Assembly (NCBI GenBank): GCA_018894105.1
Contig: CM032129.1
Span: 15,316,968-15,380,967 of the forward strand
Origin: Jacaranda mimosifolia
Taxonomy: Eukaryota > Streptophyta > Magnoliopsida > Lamiales > Bignoniaceae
Direction of reading: 5' to 3'
Length of the DNA: 64,000 nt
Of the stretch, positions 45,548 to 58,052 are shown piece after piece. The number at the start of each line of letters is the position of its first letter. Positions within the stretch are counted from its first letter, which is position 1. Made by a program: the position numbers and the translations under genes. A model generated the notes under the pieces. The model saw nothing but the letters and a program-made list of their open reading frames with translations, did not search any database and had not been told where the DNA came from.

Positions 45548-45715
45548 ATGGAGAGAGGCAAGCCAGTGAAAACCATTATACTAAGAGGATTAGCTCTTGT
45601 CTCGCTGTTGATAGCGGCCATTGTCATGTTTGTAAGCTATCAAAAAGTTGATGAAGAATCATTGAAGGTCCTTATCAGATACACCGATTGGAATGGTTTC
45701 GTGTAAGTTTTACGT

Positions 45716-45746
<31 letters not shown>

Positions 45747-45850
45747 TTAATTTCCAACATTACCTAATGATATCAATTTTGAAAAGCAACCAATCATATC
45801 AAAAGTTAGTAAGTAAATACTTGCATTTGCATATAGTTTTTGCTAATCTT

Positions 45851-45885
<35 letters not shown>

Positions 45886-46807
45886 TATGTGTTATAATCA
45901 GCTAGTAAATTTGCACGCAATATAGAATTAAAAGGTTAGAAAATACAAAAAAATATAGGATTAGTTAAAAATAGTTTTACCATGTGAGTGGGGTTTAGTT
46001 TAAATGGTAATCAAAGTAATTAATAATCCCTTTATTATTAAAATTAGGATTTAGGCTTAATTATATTACACCTAAATATGGGTCTTAATTTTGATTATTT
46101 ATTAATATAATTAATTTTCAATATTTGATATTTATATATTGTTAATGATATATATATATATATATATGAAATTTATCTACTTTACGATGAAAAAATAGGA
46201 ATTAGAATAAGTAATTGGAAAAATTGAAAGTTGCGGTCCATTTTATTTCTTTGTTATAGTTAATAATTTGTATTCTTGTTTTAATTTATTTTTACTGTGG
46301 GAATTGGAATGATGATACAGGTTTTGTGCTATTGTTGATTGTACTGGATGCTTCTATAACCTTGTAGTCCTCATGATTCCTCCTGGTAGTCAACTCTGGA
46401 AAACAGTCGTCGTGCTAGACGTGGTAACTACTAACTACTACATATAACTACATTTTTCCCAATTTTAGATGAATTATTTGCTAAATTGAACAATAATATT
46501 GATCTTGATATATATATATATATACTTTTCTATTAATTTATTTTTTCCTAATTTTATGAAATATGTGGAGATTATGAATATCCTAGTTGGTACAAGCCTT
46601 GGAGCTGGTTGGCAAACATACTTAGTGATGAGCAAAGGAAATATACAAGCAAGATGGTGGCCGATATGTGGGATAGCACCATATTTCTGCAACAAAATAT
46701 TGGGATCTCTTATAACCTCCACTTTTGGGTTTGCCATTAGCATTGCCCTTCACATGTGTACTCTTCATGTTAGCGTAGATCCTTTTCTTGTGGGAAATCA
46801 ATCTTAA
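45548..46807 (+). CDS. CASP-like (CASPL) membrane protein, three exons
   Basis: Exons 45548-45702, 46321-46423 and 46571-46807 join in frame through GT...AG introns to give 164 residues. Four membrane spans are visible: about 9-31, 51-71, 78-98 and 128-150. Arg13 in span 1 and Asp85 in span 3 are the conserved charged pair of the CASP/CASPL (UPF0497) family. GIAPYFCNKILGSLITS before span 4 is the usual 'C...FC' segment. Family members sit in the plasma membrane and, in CASPs proper, form the scaffold for Casparian strips; most CASPLs have other or unknown roles. The GNIQARWWPIC loop suggests subgroup 1, possibly 1F, but I would not fix the number. No damage is seen. Confidence 0.85.
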
Positions 46808-46855
46808 ATCTTAATTAATTAATTACTCCCATTATTTTTAGGTTTCTTGTTCTTG

Positions 46856-46876
46856 ACCTACCTACCTACCTACCTA
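46856..46876 (+). repeat. (CTAC)n microsatellite
   Basis: Five copies of the tetramer just downstream of the CASP-like stop codon, probably within its 3' UTR. Confidence 0.9.
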
Positions 46877-48339
46877 CCGACTCATCGAATTTTTTAATTT
46901 CTTGATTTTGAGTTTTAATTTGTTTGTTGAATTATCTTTACTTGCATCAAAATTTACATGCCTTTCTGTTTTTCTTGTACAATTGTTGCCCAAGCTCCAA
47001 TGAATATATTGCCTTTCAGATTCAATCAATATGCCATTTTGCCGAGGCACGGACACATGTGGGAAAGCATAGTATATTGTACCCCAGCTTGTTATATATT
47101 TTTTCAATTTTAGTAATAATTAATTTATATTTTAGAATAATAGACCATTTCATATTAAAATTAACTAATTTTTTAATTATCATTCATTTATTTTTTAAAA
47201 AAAATAACTTTTTTTATTGGGTCTTAAATCAAAAGTTAATTATTTAGATTTGGTTCGTCAAACTTAATTTATTTTTAGAAGACAAAAATTAAAAATCAGA
47301 GATTGAAATGCCTCCTTATTTTGATTTGAAGAATTTGTCAATAATTTTTGAGTTATGCCAAGAATTGGTGAAAATAAAAGAATCAAAGACTTATCATTTC
47401 ACGTATAGTTTGTTTTCCTTGTTATTGTTCTTCTTATTCAACAACTACAAGCAAAAAAACCATTTTTAATATGAGAACAAGTTCAGAAATAATATGGAAG
47501 GTGAATTTTCATTCAATCATTTAGTTATTTACATTGCAAAGATATTACTAAAAATTTTGCTTTTAATTTGATCATTGATAAATTTTATAATGTGAAAGAA
47601 CGTCGCGTTCAATTTTAATAAAAATATGTATTTTAAATTTATAAATTATAAAATTTATATTTAAGTTTTCTTATTATATATTTTTTCCCCAACATGCTAT
47701 CATTTCTAGATCCTTCCATAATTTTGCCCATATCTTATGTAAACATCCCTCCGCCCCTCCCCCAATTAATGAAAGTAAACATGGAGTTGGAGTATTTTTT
47801 ATCATCCTTGGTGGATGGGATTTGCAAGGCAGTATTCCCATAGCACTTAGCAGCAAGTAGTGAGTTGTGTAAAGGTCTAATTAATTTTCTTGAAAAATTT
47901 TCAAGTTCATTATAAAAGACGAATTGCACAGTTATTTATGAGTTGATAAGAAACTCATATACTTCTGTACATAAAGAATAGGAACGAATCAATTTTGTAC
48001 GTCAATCACAGAGTTACACTAATGACAAGATCCCATAGCAGAAGAAGGTTTACTTTAAGTGTGATTTCCAACACATACGCGCGTCAGGCTCCTTGGGCCT
48101 CGTTTACCTTGTGAAACGAAATGTGGTGTGATTTGATAAGGTGGCAGATGAAGTTAAGGATTGAAATAATTTAATCCATGCAAAATTATATTTACTTTGT
48201 CTAATAAAATAAATGATAAAAATAAATATTTTTAATTATTGTTTATTTTAAATGGATGATAAAATAAGGATAAAAGTTAATTAGCAATACATATAAAAAA
48301 CAAGAGATTTCTAATGGAGATTTGATAGTGGACACTCGC
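46877..48339. other. Intergenic DNA between the CASP-like gene and the LINE
   Basis: The first few hundred bases probably include the 3' end of the CASP-like transcript. The rest is AT-rich with no credible frame. At 48091 the phrase GGGCCTCGTTTACCTTG resembles an end of a small inverted-repeat element but no partner end was found. Confidence 0.5.
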
Positions 48340-48358
48340 CTTCGCCTATTCGAGTTAC

Positions 48359-50090
48359 GTGGATATGCTTGATAAAGAAGAAGCAATGTGGAAACAATGG
48401 TCTCGAATATATTGGTTGAAAGATGGGGACCATAACACGAAGTTTTTTCACACAAAAGCTTCCACTCGCTTACAGCACAATCACATTGGTAAACTGAAAT
48501 CAGAAGATGGTGTGTGGTGTCAGACTAGAATAGAATTGAAATCTTTGATCCTCAAATATTTTAGAGATCTTTTTCAATCCAGCGAGCCATCAGAAGCGAA
48601 TATGCAATCGGTCCTTCAAAAAATTGCACCAAAAGTGGATGATCAACTCAACAGAGAATTACTGAAACCTTACACAACAGAGGAAGTGCAAACAATAGTG
48701 TTTCAAATGTCGCCTCTAAAATCGCCTAGACCTGATGTAATGCCTGCTGTATTTTATCAATGGTTCTGGCGCATAGTGAAGGATGATGTAATATCTTTTG
48801 CTCTTGGTTTCTTGAGCAAAGGACGTGACATTTCTTAGCATAATTTTACTCACATTGTGCTCATTCCAAAGTTTAGAAACCTAGAACTCATGACTTAGTT
48901 TAGACTTATTAGCCTTGGTAATGCGGCCTACAAGATTGCTTCTAAAATGATAACGAATCGGCTTAAACCTTTTATGGATTCCATTATCTCGGATTGTCAG
49001 TCTATGTTTGTTCCATCAAGGCTTATCACTAATAATGTGCTGGTTGAGTTTGAAGTCAACAATTATATTAGAAAGGCTAGACGTAGGAAAGTGGGTTTGA
49101 TGGCTTTCAAGCTCGACATGAGCAAGGCATATGATAAAATCGAATGGCCCTTCTTATTTAACATTATGCTTAAACTAGGCTTTGCAAGGCTATTTGTTGA
49201 TTTAATTATGCAATATGTTACTTCAGTCTCATATTCGGTTATTCTTAATGGGGACCAGTTTGGTTTTTTTCATCCTTATAGGGGCTTATGGCAGGGTGAC
49301 CCTTTATCTGCATGCCTATTTTTATTCTTTGCTGAAGCTTTGAGCTCTCTTCTACAAATATTGAGGAGAATAATCGGTGTATCAGTATCTCTATTTGTAG
49401 GAATGCTCCTCGGGTCTCTCATCTACTCTTTGCGGACGACACACTTTTATTTGGCCAAGCAACGTGAATGCAACATCGTTATTACGTGACATTCTACACC
49501 AATATGAACTCGCCTCTGGACAACACATTAATTTAGAAAAGTCTTTCGTCGTCTTCAGTAAAGATACCGCCTTGGTTGCTCAATGATCTATCTAGAAAAT
49601 TCTGGGTATAAGGGTTGTGGAGAAACACGACAAATATTTGGGACTCCCTTCTGTTGTAGGTAGAATGAAGAAAGAAATTTTTGCATTCATCCAGGAGATG
49701 GTATGGAATAGAATTAATGATTGGAGTGAAAAAACTTTGTCCTTAGCTGGTTGTGAAATTCTCTTGAAGGCTGTAGTCCAAGCCATTCCCACGTACGTAA
49801 TGAGTTGTTTCAAACTCCCTGGTAGTCTTCTTAAAGACAATGAATCCATGATGTCTTCTTCTAGTGGAACCATAGGCATTCTAGGAAAATCCATTGGACA
49901 ACTTAGGAGGACCTTGGTCGTAGTAAACATACTGGTGGTATGGGTTTCTAGGATCTTCGTTCATTCAATAAAGCTCTTCTTGCTAAACAATGTTAGTGTC
50001 TGCTTACTCCCCCTCAATCTCTATTTGCTAAACTGTTTAAGGCCAAATATTATCCAAATTGCAATGTTATCTATGCTCCTTTAAGGTGCA
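48359..50090 (+). pseudogene. LINE reverse transcriptase
   Basis: It opens with EEAMWKQWSRIYWLKDGDHN and TKFFHTKAS, the usual region before RT. The block normally APGPDG reads KSPRPDVMPAVFYQWFW, so it is changed. Next come FKLDMSKAYDKIEWPFL (catalytic Asp), GLWQGDPLSACLF, and, in another frame near 49425, FADDTLLFG with both catalytic Asp intact. YLGLPSVVGRMK and LSLAGCEILLKAVVQAIPTY follow at about 49630-49800. Stops at 48838 and near 48895 and frame shifts near 49390, 49490 and 49890 make it nonfunctional. Confidence 0.87.
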
Positions 50091-50499
50091 ACCCATTTTT
50101 CACATGGAGAGGACTTTGGGAATCTTCACAACTTATTCGTGAAGGAACCCATTGGAGAGTAGGTTTAGGCTCTAGCATCCGCATTTGGCAAGACTGATGG
50201 TTACCATGCTAGCCGTCCTTTTGTATATATATTCACCACCTAAACATCTTTCTCCAGATTCCAAGGTTTTTGTACTGATTGATGCTTCCATAGAAAGTTG
50301 GAATATTGATCTGATTAGACACAATTTTCTTCCATCCAATTGTGAAGCCATCCTAAGTATTCCGTTGGGTGATAGGCACAATCCAAATATCCTCATTTGG
50401 TATTACATGCACTCAGGCAACTTTACGATAAGATATGTACATCATCTTGCACAATCCATTAAAGTCAGAATAATGGAAGCTTTACGACTTTCTACTAGC

Positions 50500-51400
50500 T
50501 TTAGGAATCAGTCTGATTTTCAATTTATTTGGAAGTGTAATGTACCTCCCAAAGTGCAGCAGTTTGGATGGTGAGCAGCTTACAATATTCTCACAATGAA
50601 AGCAATATTATGCTATGGGAAGATGGTCAGTTATCCTTATTATGATATTTGTGACAACATAATTGAAGATGGTCTTCATTGCCTCTTATATTGCCACTTC
50701 GCCTATCAAGTGTGGGCTCTTTCAAACTTTACCTTCACATATTCTGTACCAACTGCTAATTCAATGATGAAATGGTTCCGCGGAGTCTTTGAATCATGTG
50801 ACAAGGAGCAATTTGAAGTTTTTCTTGTATACTGCTGGAGCCTCTGGACCCGAAGGAATATACAAAAGTTTGAAGCGGATGATGGAATACCTATTAAAAT
50901 AGTTGAATTTACTAATGCCTACCTTTACTGCTACAGATAGGCTCTAGCCCGTTGTACACCACAAACTTTAGATACTACCAATTTATCTTGGATGGTGCCA
51001 TATGCGGATCAAATCAAATTAAATTTCAATGATGCCATTTTCAAGGAAGCTCAGGCTATTGGCATTGGCTTAATTGCTCGAGATTGTAGGGGCCTTTATA
51101 TGGCATGGAGCTTATGTTTGATTCCAAGTTTTGTAGACGCAGAAGTTGCGGAGGCCATTGTAGCAAAAACAGCATGTGAGGTAGTCTCCAATTATGGTTG
51201 GCCGAACATTATCATTGAAGGTGATTGTTTGGTTGTCATTCAAGCTCTTAGAATGAATTCACATAATTTTTCCAGAATCGGCCTCCTCATTTTGGATGCT
51301 AAAAGAAGTCTTTAAAGTTACACTTCTTTTTCTTTTGAGCATGTCCGTTGAAATGCAAATCGACATGCACATCACTTAGCTAGTCATGCTTTTTCTTTAC
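50500..51400 (+). pseudogene. LINE zinc-binding (zf-RVT) and RNase H domains
   Basis: FQFIWKCNVPPKVQQFGW and DNIIEDGLHCLLYCHFAYQV (with Cys and His of the zf-RVT motif) are at 50510-50720. RNase H (RVT_3 type) follows: AIGIGLIARDCRG, AEAIVAKTACEVV, NIIIEGDCLVVIQAL, and near 51335 HVR and AHHLASH. The block usually DAS/DGA at the start is altered. Frames are split at 50573, 50940 and 51315. Confidence 0.8.
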
Positions 51401-51470
51401 AGCACTCTTTAATTTCTACTTATGATGTAATTGCTTAGGCATTCTCTTTTGATCGTTAATACAATAATGC

Positions 51471-51503
51471 TCTATTCCCCCCCCGCCCCCACTCTCTCTC
51501 AAT

Positions 51504-51550
<47 letters not shown>

Positions 51551-51884
51551 TTTTTTCACTCCTACTTTTAAGGTAACTTCTATTTTGGTGCCACTGAATT
51601 ATTGCATATGATGATGTGGCTTGAAGAAAAATTATCAAACTGTGTGTTAAGCGTCATGCTCAAAAGCAATATAAGGCTATGGCACCAAACATATAATATC
51701 CATGGTTGTGAGTTTGGATGTTTGATGTCGCAGTGACATCAATTTATAGGCCGCAACTAGAAAATCTGGAAAAAAAATATCCAAATTCTAGCCCAAGAAT
51801 CAACTCCTCATTCCACTAGATTTTAAGCAATTAAATTCGATCACCTTCTAGCTAAATCAAATAAGTCAACACTTCAAGTGAAAC
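51471..51884. repeat. C run, (GA)n microsatellite and spacer
   Basis: Eleven-odd C with one G at 51477-51490, then CTCTCTCTC and AATCA, then about 21 copies of GA (51505-51547). The CTCTCTC...GAGAGAG pair around AATCA could fold as a hairpin. 51560-51884 shows no gene. Confidence 0.85.
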
Positions 51885-52858
51885 TATTGGAATAGTGCAT
51901 CACAACCAATACGATTAGCGTGTAAACTATTTTACTGGTGATACAATCTTGATTGAATAATATTCTTTATAAATTGCTATCTTCATCTTATGCTTATGTT
52001 TCTTCACTAGCATTTGGTTGAAGCTCTTAGATCACACAAGACTATAGGACTTGGTCACACACTAGGTGGTGATCATGGAATAAGTCTTACACAGTCGTGA
52101 TATTAAATATCCCAAGTCATAGAATCTTATAAGACAGGACATCTAAAATTCAAATAGATTTGCACTAATGATGCATTAATCCAAAGGTTGAATGTTGCTC
52201 CATTCCATGAACAAACCATATAATATATGGGTGTATGTTAGTAGGTGTTTGTTAGAGAACAAGGCACTGGAGGCCCATTCGAAGAATCCACTAGGTAGCC
52301 GTAGTGGCAAGTTCTCCAGTTTACGCTAGTGCATATAATTAGTCAATTGACCTAGGGATCCATTGTAACCTTGTGTTTAGGTCCTCATACTTTGATTCAT
52401 CCCTGGTCACCTAGCTGGCTGTTTGAGTTATGATTGGGTATGAACTACTTAGACATGGAAGTTTATGAGATCTAAGATGGGATTCGACTCCTCGTTATTG
52501 TGAAGGGCAAATGCATCTCCTATGTATTCTATGATGATTGATTCTAAAGAGTCCTTGGCTAAGGCAGTATGACAATTTGAAAAAAGAGTTTTCCAAAGAT
52601 GAAGTCATAAACCGAAATTGAACATTAAGAATAGATGTATAGTATCAAGGCTATTAGGGAGCTGACAAATATCTTTCCCTATATCTCTTTCATGGAGATA
52701 GGAGACGGAAGGACCGTATTTGTATGGTACGCGTAGAGCTAGAATGGTTCATAAAAGGCATTCATTCGGCCAATTGTTAGGCTCCATGGGCTTGAGGTTG
52801 GACATCGACCATGGAGATTAGACACTCTTCAATTAATAGAGATTAATTAAACTGAGTC
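51885..52858 (+). repeat. 5' LTR of the copia element, truncated at its 3' end
   Basis: It starts TATTGGAATAGTG (TG changed to TA) and aligns with 53535-54515, e.g. AGCGTGTAAACTATTTTACT, CACTAGGTGGTGATCATGG, TTAGAGAACAAGGCACT. Differences are frequent, so the two LTRs have diverged well since insertion. Confidence 0.85.
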
Positions 52859-53515
52859 AATATACCTTATGCGTCCGCTATAAGAAACATAATGTATGCA
52901 ATTCAATGTACAAGACCAGACGTAGCACATGCTTTGAGTGTTACGAGCCGTTTTCAATCCAATCCCAGTTAATGTCATTAGATGGTTGTGAAAACAATCC
53001 TTAAGTACTTAAGAAGGACCAATTACATGTTTTTAGTATATGGCAATGGAGAATTGAAACCCGAGGTGTTTTCGGATTCAAGTTTCCAATCCAATATAAA
53101 CGACCTGAAATCTACTTCTAGATTTATATTTTGCCTTCATAGCAACGCGGTGAGTTGGAAGCGTTCCAAACAAGATACCACAGCTGATTCAACCACTGAG
53201 GCAGAATATATTGCGACTTCAAAAGCTGCAAAAGAAGATGTTTAGGTCAAAAACTTCATCCAAGAGTTGGAAGTAGTGCCTAGCATATTTGAGCCTGTAG
53301 TTGTCTTCTGTGACAACAATGGGCGATTGCATAAGCTATCCAAGCACATTTTGAGGCGATACCATTTGATCTAGGAGATCATAGTAAATGTGACATTCGA
53401 CTGGAAATAGTTGCCTTGGAAGAGAATATATCAGATCCACTGACAAAACCTCTTTCGCAAAAGGTCTTTGAAGGACATCTTGTGAAGATGAGTCTCAAAA
53501 CTATGGGGAATTGAC
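52859..53515 (+). pseudogene. Copia RT end and RNase H remnant
   Basis: IPYASAIRNIMYAIQCTRPD (from about 52860) is the end of copia RT, followed by RFQSNPS and, from 52982, TILKYLRRTNYMFLVYGNGE, VFSDSSFQSNIND, SRFIFCLHSNAVSWKRSKQ and STTEAEYIATSKAAKE (RNase H). A stop at 53243 precedes FVCDN-like VVFCDNNG. Several further stops lie before the polypurine tract. It is a dead fragment. Confidence 0.85.
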
Positions 53516-53520
53516 TTTAG

Positions 53521-53533
53521 GGCAAGTGGGAGA
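53521..53533 (+). other. Polypurine tract of the copia element
   Basis: GGCAAGTGGGAGA, directly before the 3' LTR, is a standard copia polypurine tract. Confidence 0.85.
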
Positions 53534-53534
53534 T

Positions 53535-55772
53535 TGTTGGAATAGTGTGCTGCAGCTAATAAGATTGGCGTGTAAACTATTTTACTAGTGATACAATCTT
53601 GAGTGAATGATATTCTTTATAAATAGCTGTCTCCATCTTATGCTTCTACTTCTTCACTAGCATTTGGTTGGAGCCCTTAGATCACACAAGACTATGGGAC
53701 TTGGTCACGCACTAGGTGGTGATCATGGAATAAGTCTTACACGGTCGTGATCTTAAATATCCCAAGTCATAGAATTTTATGAGACAGGACATCTAAGATT
53801 CGGATAGACTTGCACTAACGATATATTAATCCATGAGTTGGATGTTGCTCCATTCCATAAGCAAACCATATGAGATATAGGTGCATGTTAGTGTGTGCTT
53901 GTTAGAGAACAAGGCACTAGAGGCCCACCTGAAGAATCCACTAGACAGCCGTAATGGCAAGTCAGTAATGGTAAGTTCTCCAACTTACACTAGTGCATAT
54001 AATTAGTCGTTTGACCTGAGGATCTATTGCAACCTTGTGTTTAAGTCCTCATACTTTAACTTATCCCTGGTCACCTAGCAGGCCATTCAGATTGTGATTG
54101 GGTATGAGTTAGTTAAACATGAAGGTTTACGAGATCCAAGATGGGATCTGACTCCTCATCGTTGTGAAGGGCGAGTGCATCTCCTATATGTCTTGTGATG
54201 ATGGATTCTAAGGAGTCCTTGGCCAAGGCAATATGACAATTTGGAAAAAAAGTTTTCCAAAGATGAGGTTATAAACTGAAATCAAACATTAAAAATAGAT
54301 GCATAGTATCGAGGCTATTAGGGAGCTGACAAAGATCTTGCCCTAGGCCTCTTTCATGGAAATAGGAGACGAAAGGACCGTATTTGTATGGTATGCATAC
54401 AACTAGAATGGTTCACCAAAAACATTTATTCGGCCAATTGTTGGGCTCCATGGGCTTGATGTTAGACATCAACTGTGGAAATTGGACACTCTTCAATTAA
54501 TAGAGATTAATTGAATTGAGTCGATTAGTTCAAAAGAGTTCAAACTAATGAGAATATTTGATATTCTAAAATCACAAGAGTTGTGAGCCCACGTCCAATG
54601 AATGACATAACCTAATGTGTCACACACAAAATCCAATTGAAAATCATAATTGATGAAGGGAATTTTCTAAGTGCTAAAAAGACTCCTAGTGACTGAAAAT
54701 TGAGGGTTTCAGTTGATGCAATTTTTAGTCATTTTGGCTTGATCTAATTAATTTAAGGAGTTAAATTAATACCAATTAAATTAAGTATTAATTTAATTTG
54801 GTGACACATGATTATCAATTGATCAAGTTAACTTAAAGAGTTAAGTTAACAGTTACTAGCTTAAAGAGTTAAGCTAGTTGACTTAAAAGTTAAATCAAAG
54901 TTTAATTAAATTAAAGTGTTTAATTTAATTAAAGTGAATAAATAATTTTGGAGGGAATATTTCAAATGAAGAGTTCATTTAGTGTGAAATTAGAATTTAC
55001 TTAGATGACATTTCATAAGATGAAATGAAGACTTCAAATTAAATTCAAATTCACAAGAAATTCACATGCAACTTGCAACTTGCTTGCAAGTTGGCATGAC
55101 ATGTGGCGCCCCCTCCTTGAGGAAGGCATGATACTATCTTGGCATCACATCATCCTCCCTCTATATATAGATATAGAGAGGGACGGCCAACACATATATT
55201 TTGCAAGCATTAAGATCTAATTGTTAGATCCAAATTTCCCTCCAATTTTGTGATTCTCTCATGAGTTGAGGCTCCACACCTTCTTCACCTCCCTCCCCCA
55301 CTTTTCGGTCTTCATCATCCTCTTGATTTCTTCTTAGTTTTTCCAGATGAACTAGGAAGAGAAGGATTGTCCATTGGTGTGTGGACTTTCACATTATAGG
55401 CAAGACGTTTGGATTGCTTGTTTTTGGTGATCCTCTGTTCCAACAGTGAATTTTTGGATTCTGTTCGCTGCCTTGCTAGAATTACTTGGAGCTTATTTTT
55501 TTACTGGACATTCTCCAAGGAGTTGGTAAAATTTTGGTCCAAATTTGGCTCAAATCGGAGGTGATTTTCCTGGTGAAAAGTTGATCAAACCTTGCTGCGC
55601 TTGATGCAGTTTGCTTTTGGGGAAAGAAGCACATCTTGAAGTTTTGGTTGGATTTTGCTTGAAAGGTAATTGTCTGACCTTGATCCATTTTATAGGCATG
55701 AATTTAGATCCTTGGGAGGTGTAATTCAAGTTAGTTTTCAATTTTTAAATGTTTTAAATTGGATCATTGGCA
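53535..55772 (+). repeat. 3' LTR of the copia element
   Basis: It starts TGTTGGAATAGTG right after the polypurine tract. The right end is placed at TTGGATCATTGGCA by comparison with the solo LTR, whose end is TTGGATCCTTGCA. TATATATAGATATAG near 55162 is the likely promoter. No matching 5-bp duplication was found around the whole element, so the end is less certain than for the solo copy. Confidence 0.7.
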
Positions 55773-56555
55773 TATACCGTCTTTCTAAAACAAAATATCA
55801 GGTCAAGCTATTAACAAAATTATCAGTAGGCAACTCAGACAACCAACTCCATCCCAACATTCTGACCATGCCCATGGACTCAATGAACAACTTCATCATA
55901 TGAAATCCAATATGTTTTTGAGTTCTTTGTGCATGTTTCAACTTAACTCCAAACAATTAAGTACCAAAAGAAAACTTATCTGTCCATAAAATTTAAGTGC
56001 ATAAAATATAAGTACAGTAACCTGAGCTCGAAAATGCAATGAAAATTATGCGCAACAATCTGCCAGCAAAATCTCAATCGTAAAGTACATTAGTAGCAAG
56101 CTTTAAAATATTGTGATTTTCTTGATGAGGATAACAGTGAACATGTTCCAGCAATCTTGTCACTATGGAGGATGGGTAAGGTTTTCCGCAGAAATGGTTG
56201 ATTTGTTGAGAGAGAAAAAGTGGCTCAAACAAATATCTAGTTGGGTTGTTGGAATTTAATGGGGATATAACAGTAATTGAAAATGTATACAATAAGGCCT
56301 AAATGGTTATTTCACATATTATCCTAAATCACCCAACTGGTAGGATAGAAAAATCACATATCCTGAATGTAATACATCATCCAATATTTAATACTTACAT
56401 TAACAAACTTTAGGTCTTCTACAGGATCTTCATCGTGCAAAGTACACAAATGATTATATGGGATGTGGGCCTCTATCCCATACCATCCAGCAAAAGAAAC
56501 AGGCCTTAATGTAGTTAGTGGGTAGGATTTATACTAATTTACCCAATCATAGGCA
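55773..56555. other. Intergenic DNA without a recognised gene
   Basis: A minus-strand frame at 56074-56292 shows no family resemblance. Nothing else was supported. Confidence 0.45.
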
Positions 56556-56563
56556 CCTTAAAA

Positions 56564-57260
56564 TATGGCTGTCGAGTGGGATTTGGATCAGATAAACTGT
56601 ATTTGAATTCGAATTCGATTATCAAAATCTGATATCCTATAAGATCTTTGTTAGTCAATATCATATCAAAATCCAATAGATATTCAAAATTCGATAAAAA
56701 AAATATTTAAAAGTTAATCTTTTTTTTTTCTTTTTTTTGCATCTTTTGGATTGTATAAAAATATTGTATTTGTAAAGTAAATTTACATAATATTTGAATT
56801 TTTAATAATTTTTTTATTATATATTAGTTTAAAAGTTAAATATTTGAATACAAGATCTTTATTTCACATTATATTAATGTATAGATGAACTATTATACAT
56901 TATTATATTTAATATTTTATGAGTATCCCTCTTATTTTTAAGGTTAATTAAAGACTCAATATTAATAGCATAATATAAACGTTAATATAAATATTATATC
57001 AATATAATATATAGATTTTATTATAAAATTTTTATTAATATTATATATAAGAGCATTAATTTAACAAAAAATTATTAAAATTCGGATTCGAATCTTTAAC
57101 AGATTGAATTACTTAATTTCATATCCGATTCACTTATTTTAGATTACGGACATTTATAATCCAACCTGATCCATTGGATATTTTAATCGGATAAAATTCT
57201 TAAAATTTGGATCGAATTCAGATTGGATTCGAATTAAAACCCGATCCATTGATAGCCCTA
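56564..57260 (-). mobile_element. hAT-type nonautonomous element, family TAGGGCTATCAA, copy 2
   Basis: On the minus strand it starts TAGGGCTATCAATGGATC, identical over that stretch to copy 1 at 41663. The other end is TATGGCTGTCGA. Flanks CCTTAAAA and CCTCAAGA match at 6 of 8. Length (697 against 693) and the AT-rich core agree with copy 1. Confidence 0.82.
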
Positions 57261-57268
57261 CCTCAAGA

Positions 57269-58044
57269 GAATTACTAAGATTTTTATATTTAAAAAATTA
57301 GTGAAATTATTTTCTACTCACAAAATTCATTTCATCATTTTCTTTCTAAAATGCTCAACTAATAACTTTTACCCTATTTCTGAGTAAAATTGTCTTTGAC
57401 ATTTTCATATTAAGAACTTTTTATTAGTTGATATTAACTATATATATATATATCATTTTTTGTAATAACAACTTTACAAGATTTAATTTTTGAACATTGG
57501 AAATTTTTATTTATTTTTATTTCATTCAATTTTAAAAATTAAATGTTCTCTACTATTGCTTATATATCTAAAAATTTAGATAAATCAATTAGGATAACCT
57601 AAACAAAATATTTTTATTAAATAATTAATTCAAAACTTTAATCTAAGAAGTTGCGGATATTTTAGTAAAAAAATTTAAGATAATATTTGTGTATGTTTTG
57701 GTAGAATAAAAACCATTCCCCCAAAATATCAACAAATTAATGCAGCAGTAGCTCTGGAGGAGAAATGCATTTTGAAATTTTTTCAAAATATCCCTGGATT
57801 CTTCTCCCAATAGATCAAAAACCCTCATCTCCCTCACAATATAAAATAACTGATCAACATTTAGAATAAACATTCTCTCATCAAAACATAAGCAGACATT
57901 ACATCACTCCAAAAAAATTTGCTACATATCACTCAAAACATAAACAAAAATTCTTCCCATTCTCCCAACCCACTATCATATTTTTCAATTTCACTCTCAA
58001 AATTCAATTCCTCAGAACACAAAAATCAAAGCAATACAAATTGT
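57269..58044. other. AT-rich intergenic DNA
   Basis: No gene recognised; the minus-strand frame 57643-57873 has no family features. Confidence 0.45.
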
Positions 58045-58052
58045 ATACAAAG

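Larger units (their letters stand above)
48340..51470 (+). mobile_element. L1-type LINE, 5'-truncated and broken
   Basis: Reverse transcriptase, a C-terminal zinc-binding domain (zf-RVT) and a plant-type RNase H are in the order typical of plant L1 elements. The endonuclease and ORF1 are missing, as expected for 5' truncation during insertion. Several stops and shifts break the single reading frame. No poly-A tail is seen: the coding remnant runs to about 51450 and is followed by C and GA runs. Confidence 0.88.
51885..55772 (+). mobile_element. Truncated Ty1/copia element with both LTRs partly present
   Basis: A partial 5' LTR (51885 to about 52858) joins directly to the last part of the internal region (52859-53534), then a polypurine tract and a 3' LTR (53535-55772). 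The first LTR stops where the 3' LTR would continue (ATTAATTGAATTGAG at about 54508), so one deletion removed the end of the 5' LTR plus gag, protease, integrase and most RT. The solo LTR at 32377 is of the same family. Confidence 0.82.

Noticed and set aside
51456..51638. Minus-strand frame with Ser-Leu repeats
   Set aside because: It is the translation of the GA microsatellite.
51878..55450. GTGAA near both ends of the truncated copia element as its target duplication
   Set aside because: It is not directly adjacent to the LTR start, and comparison with the solo LTR shows the LTR extends beyond 55445.
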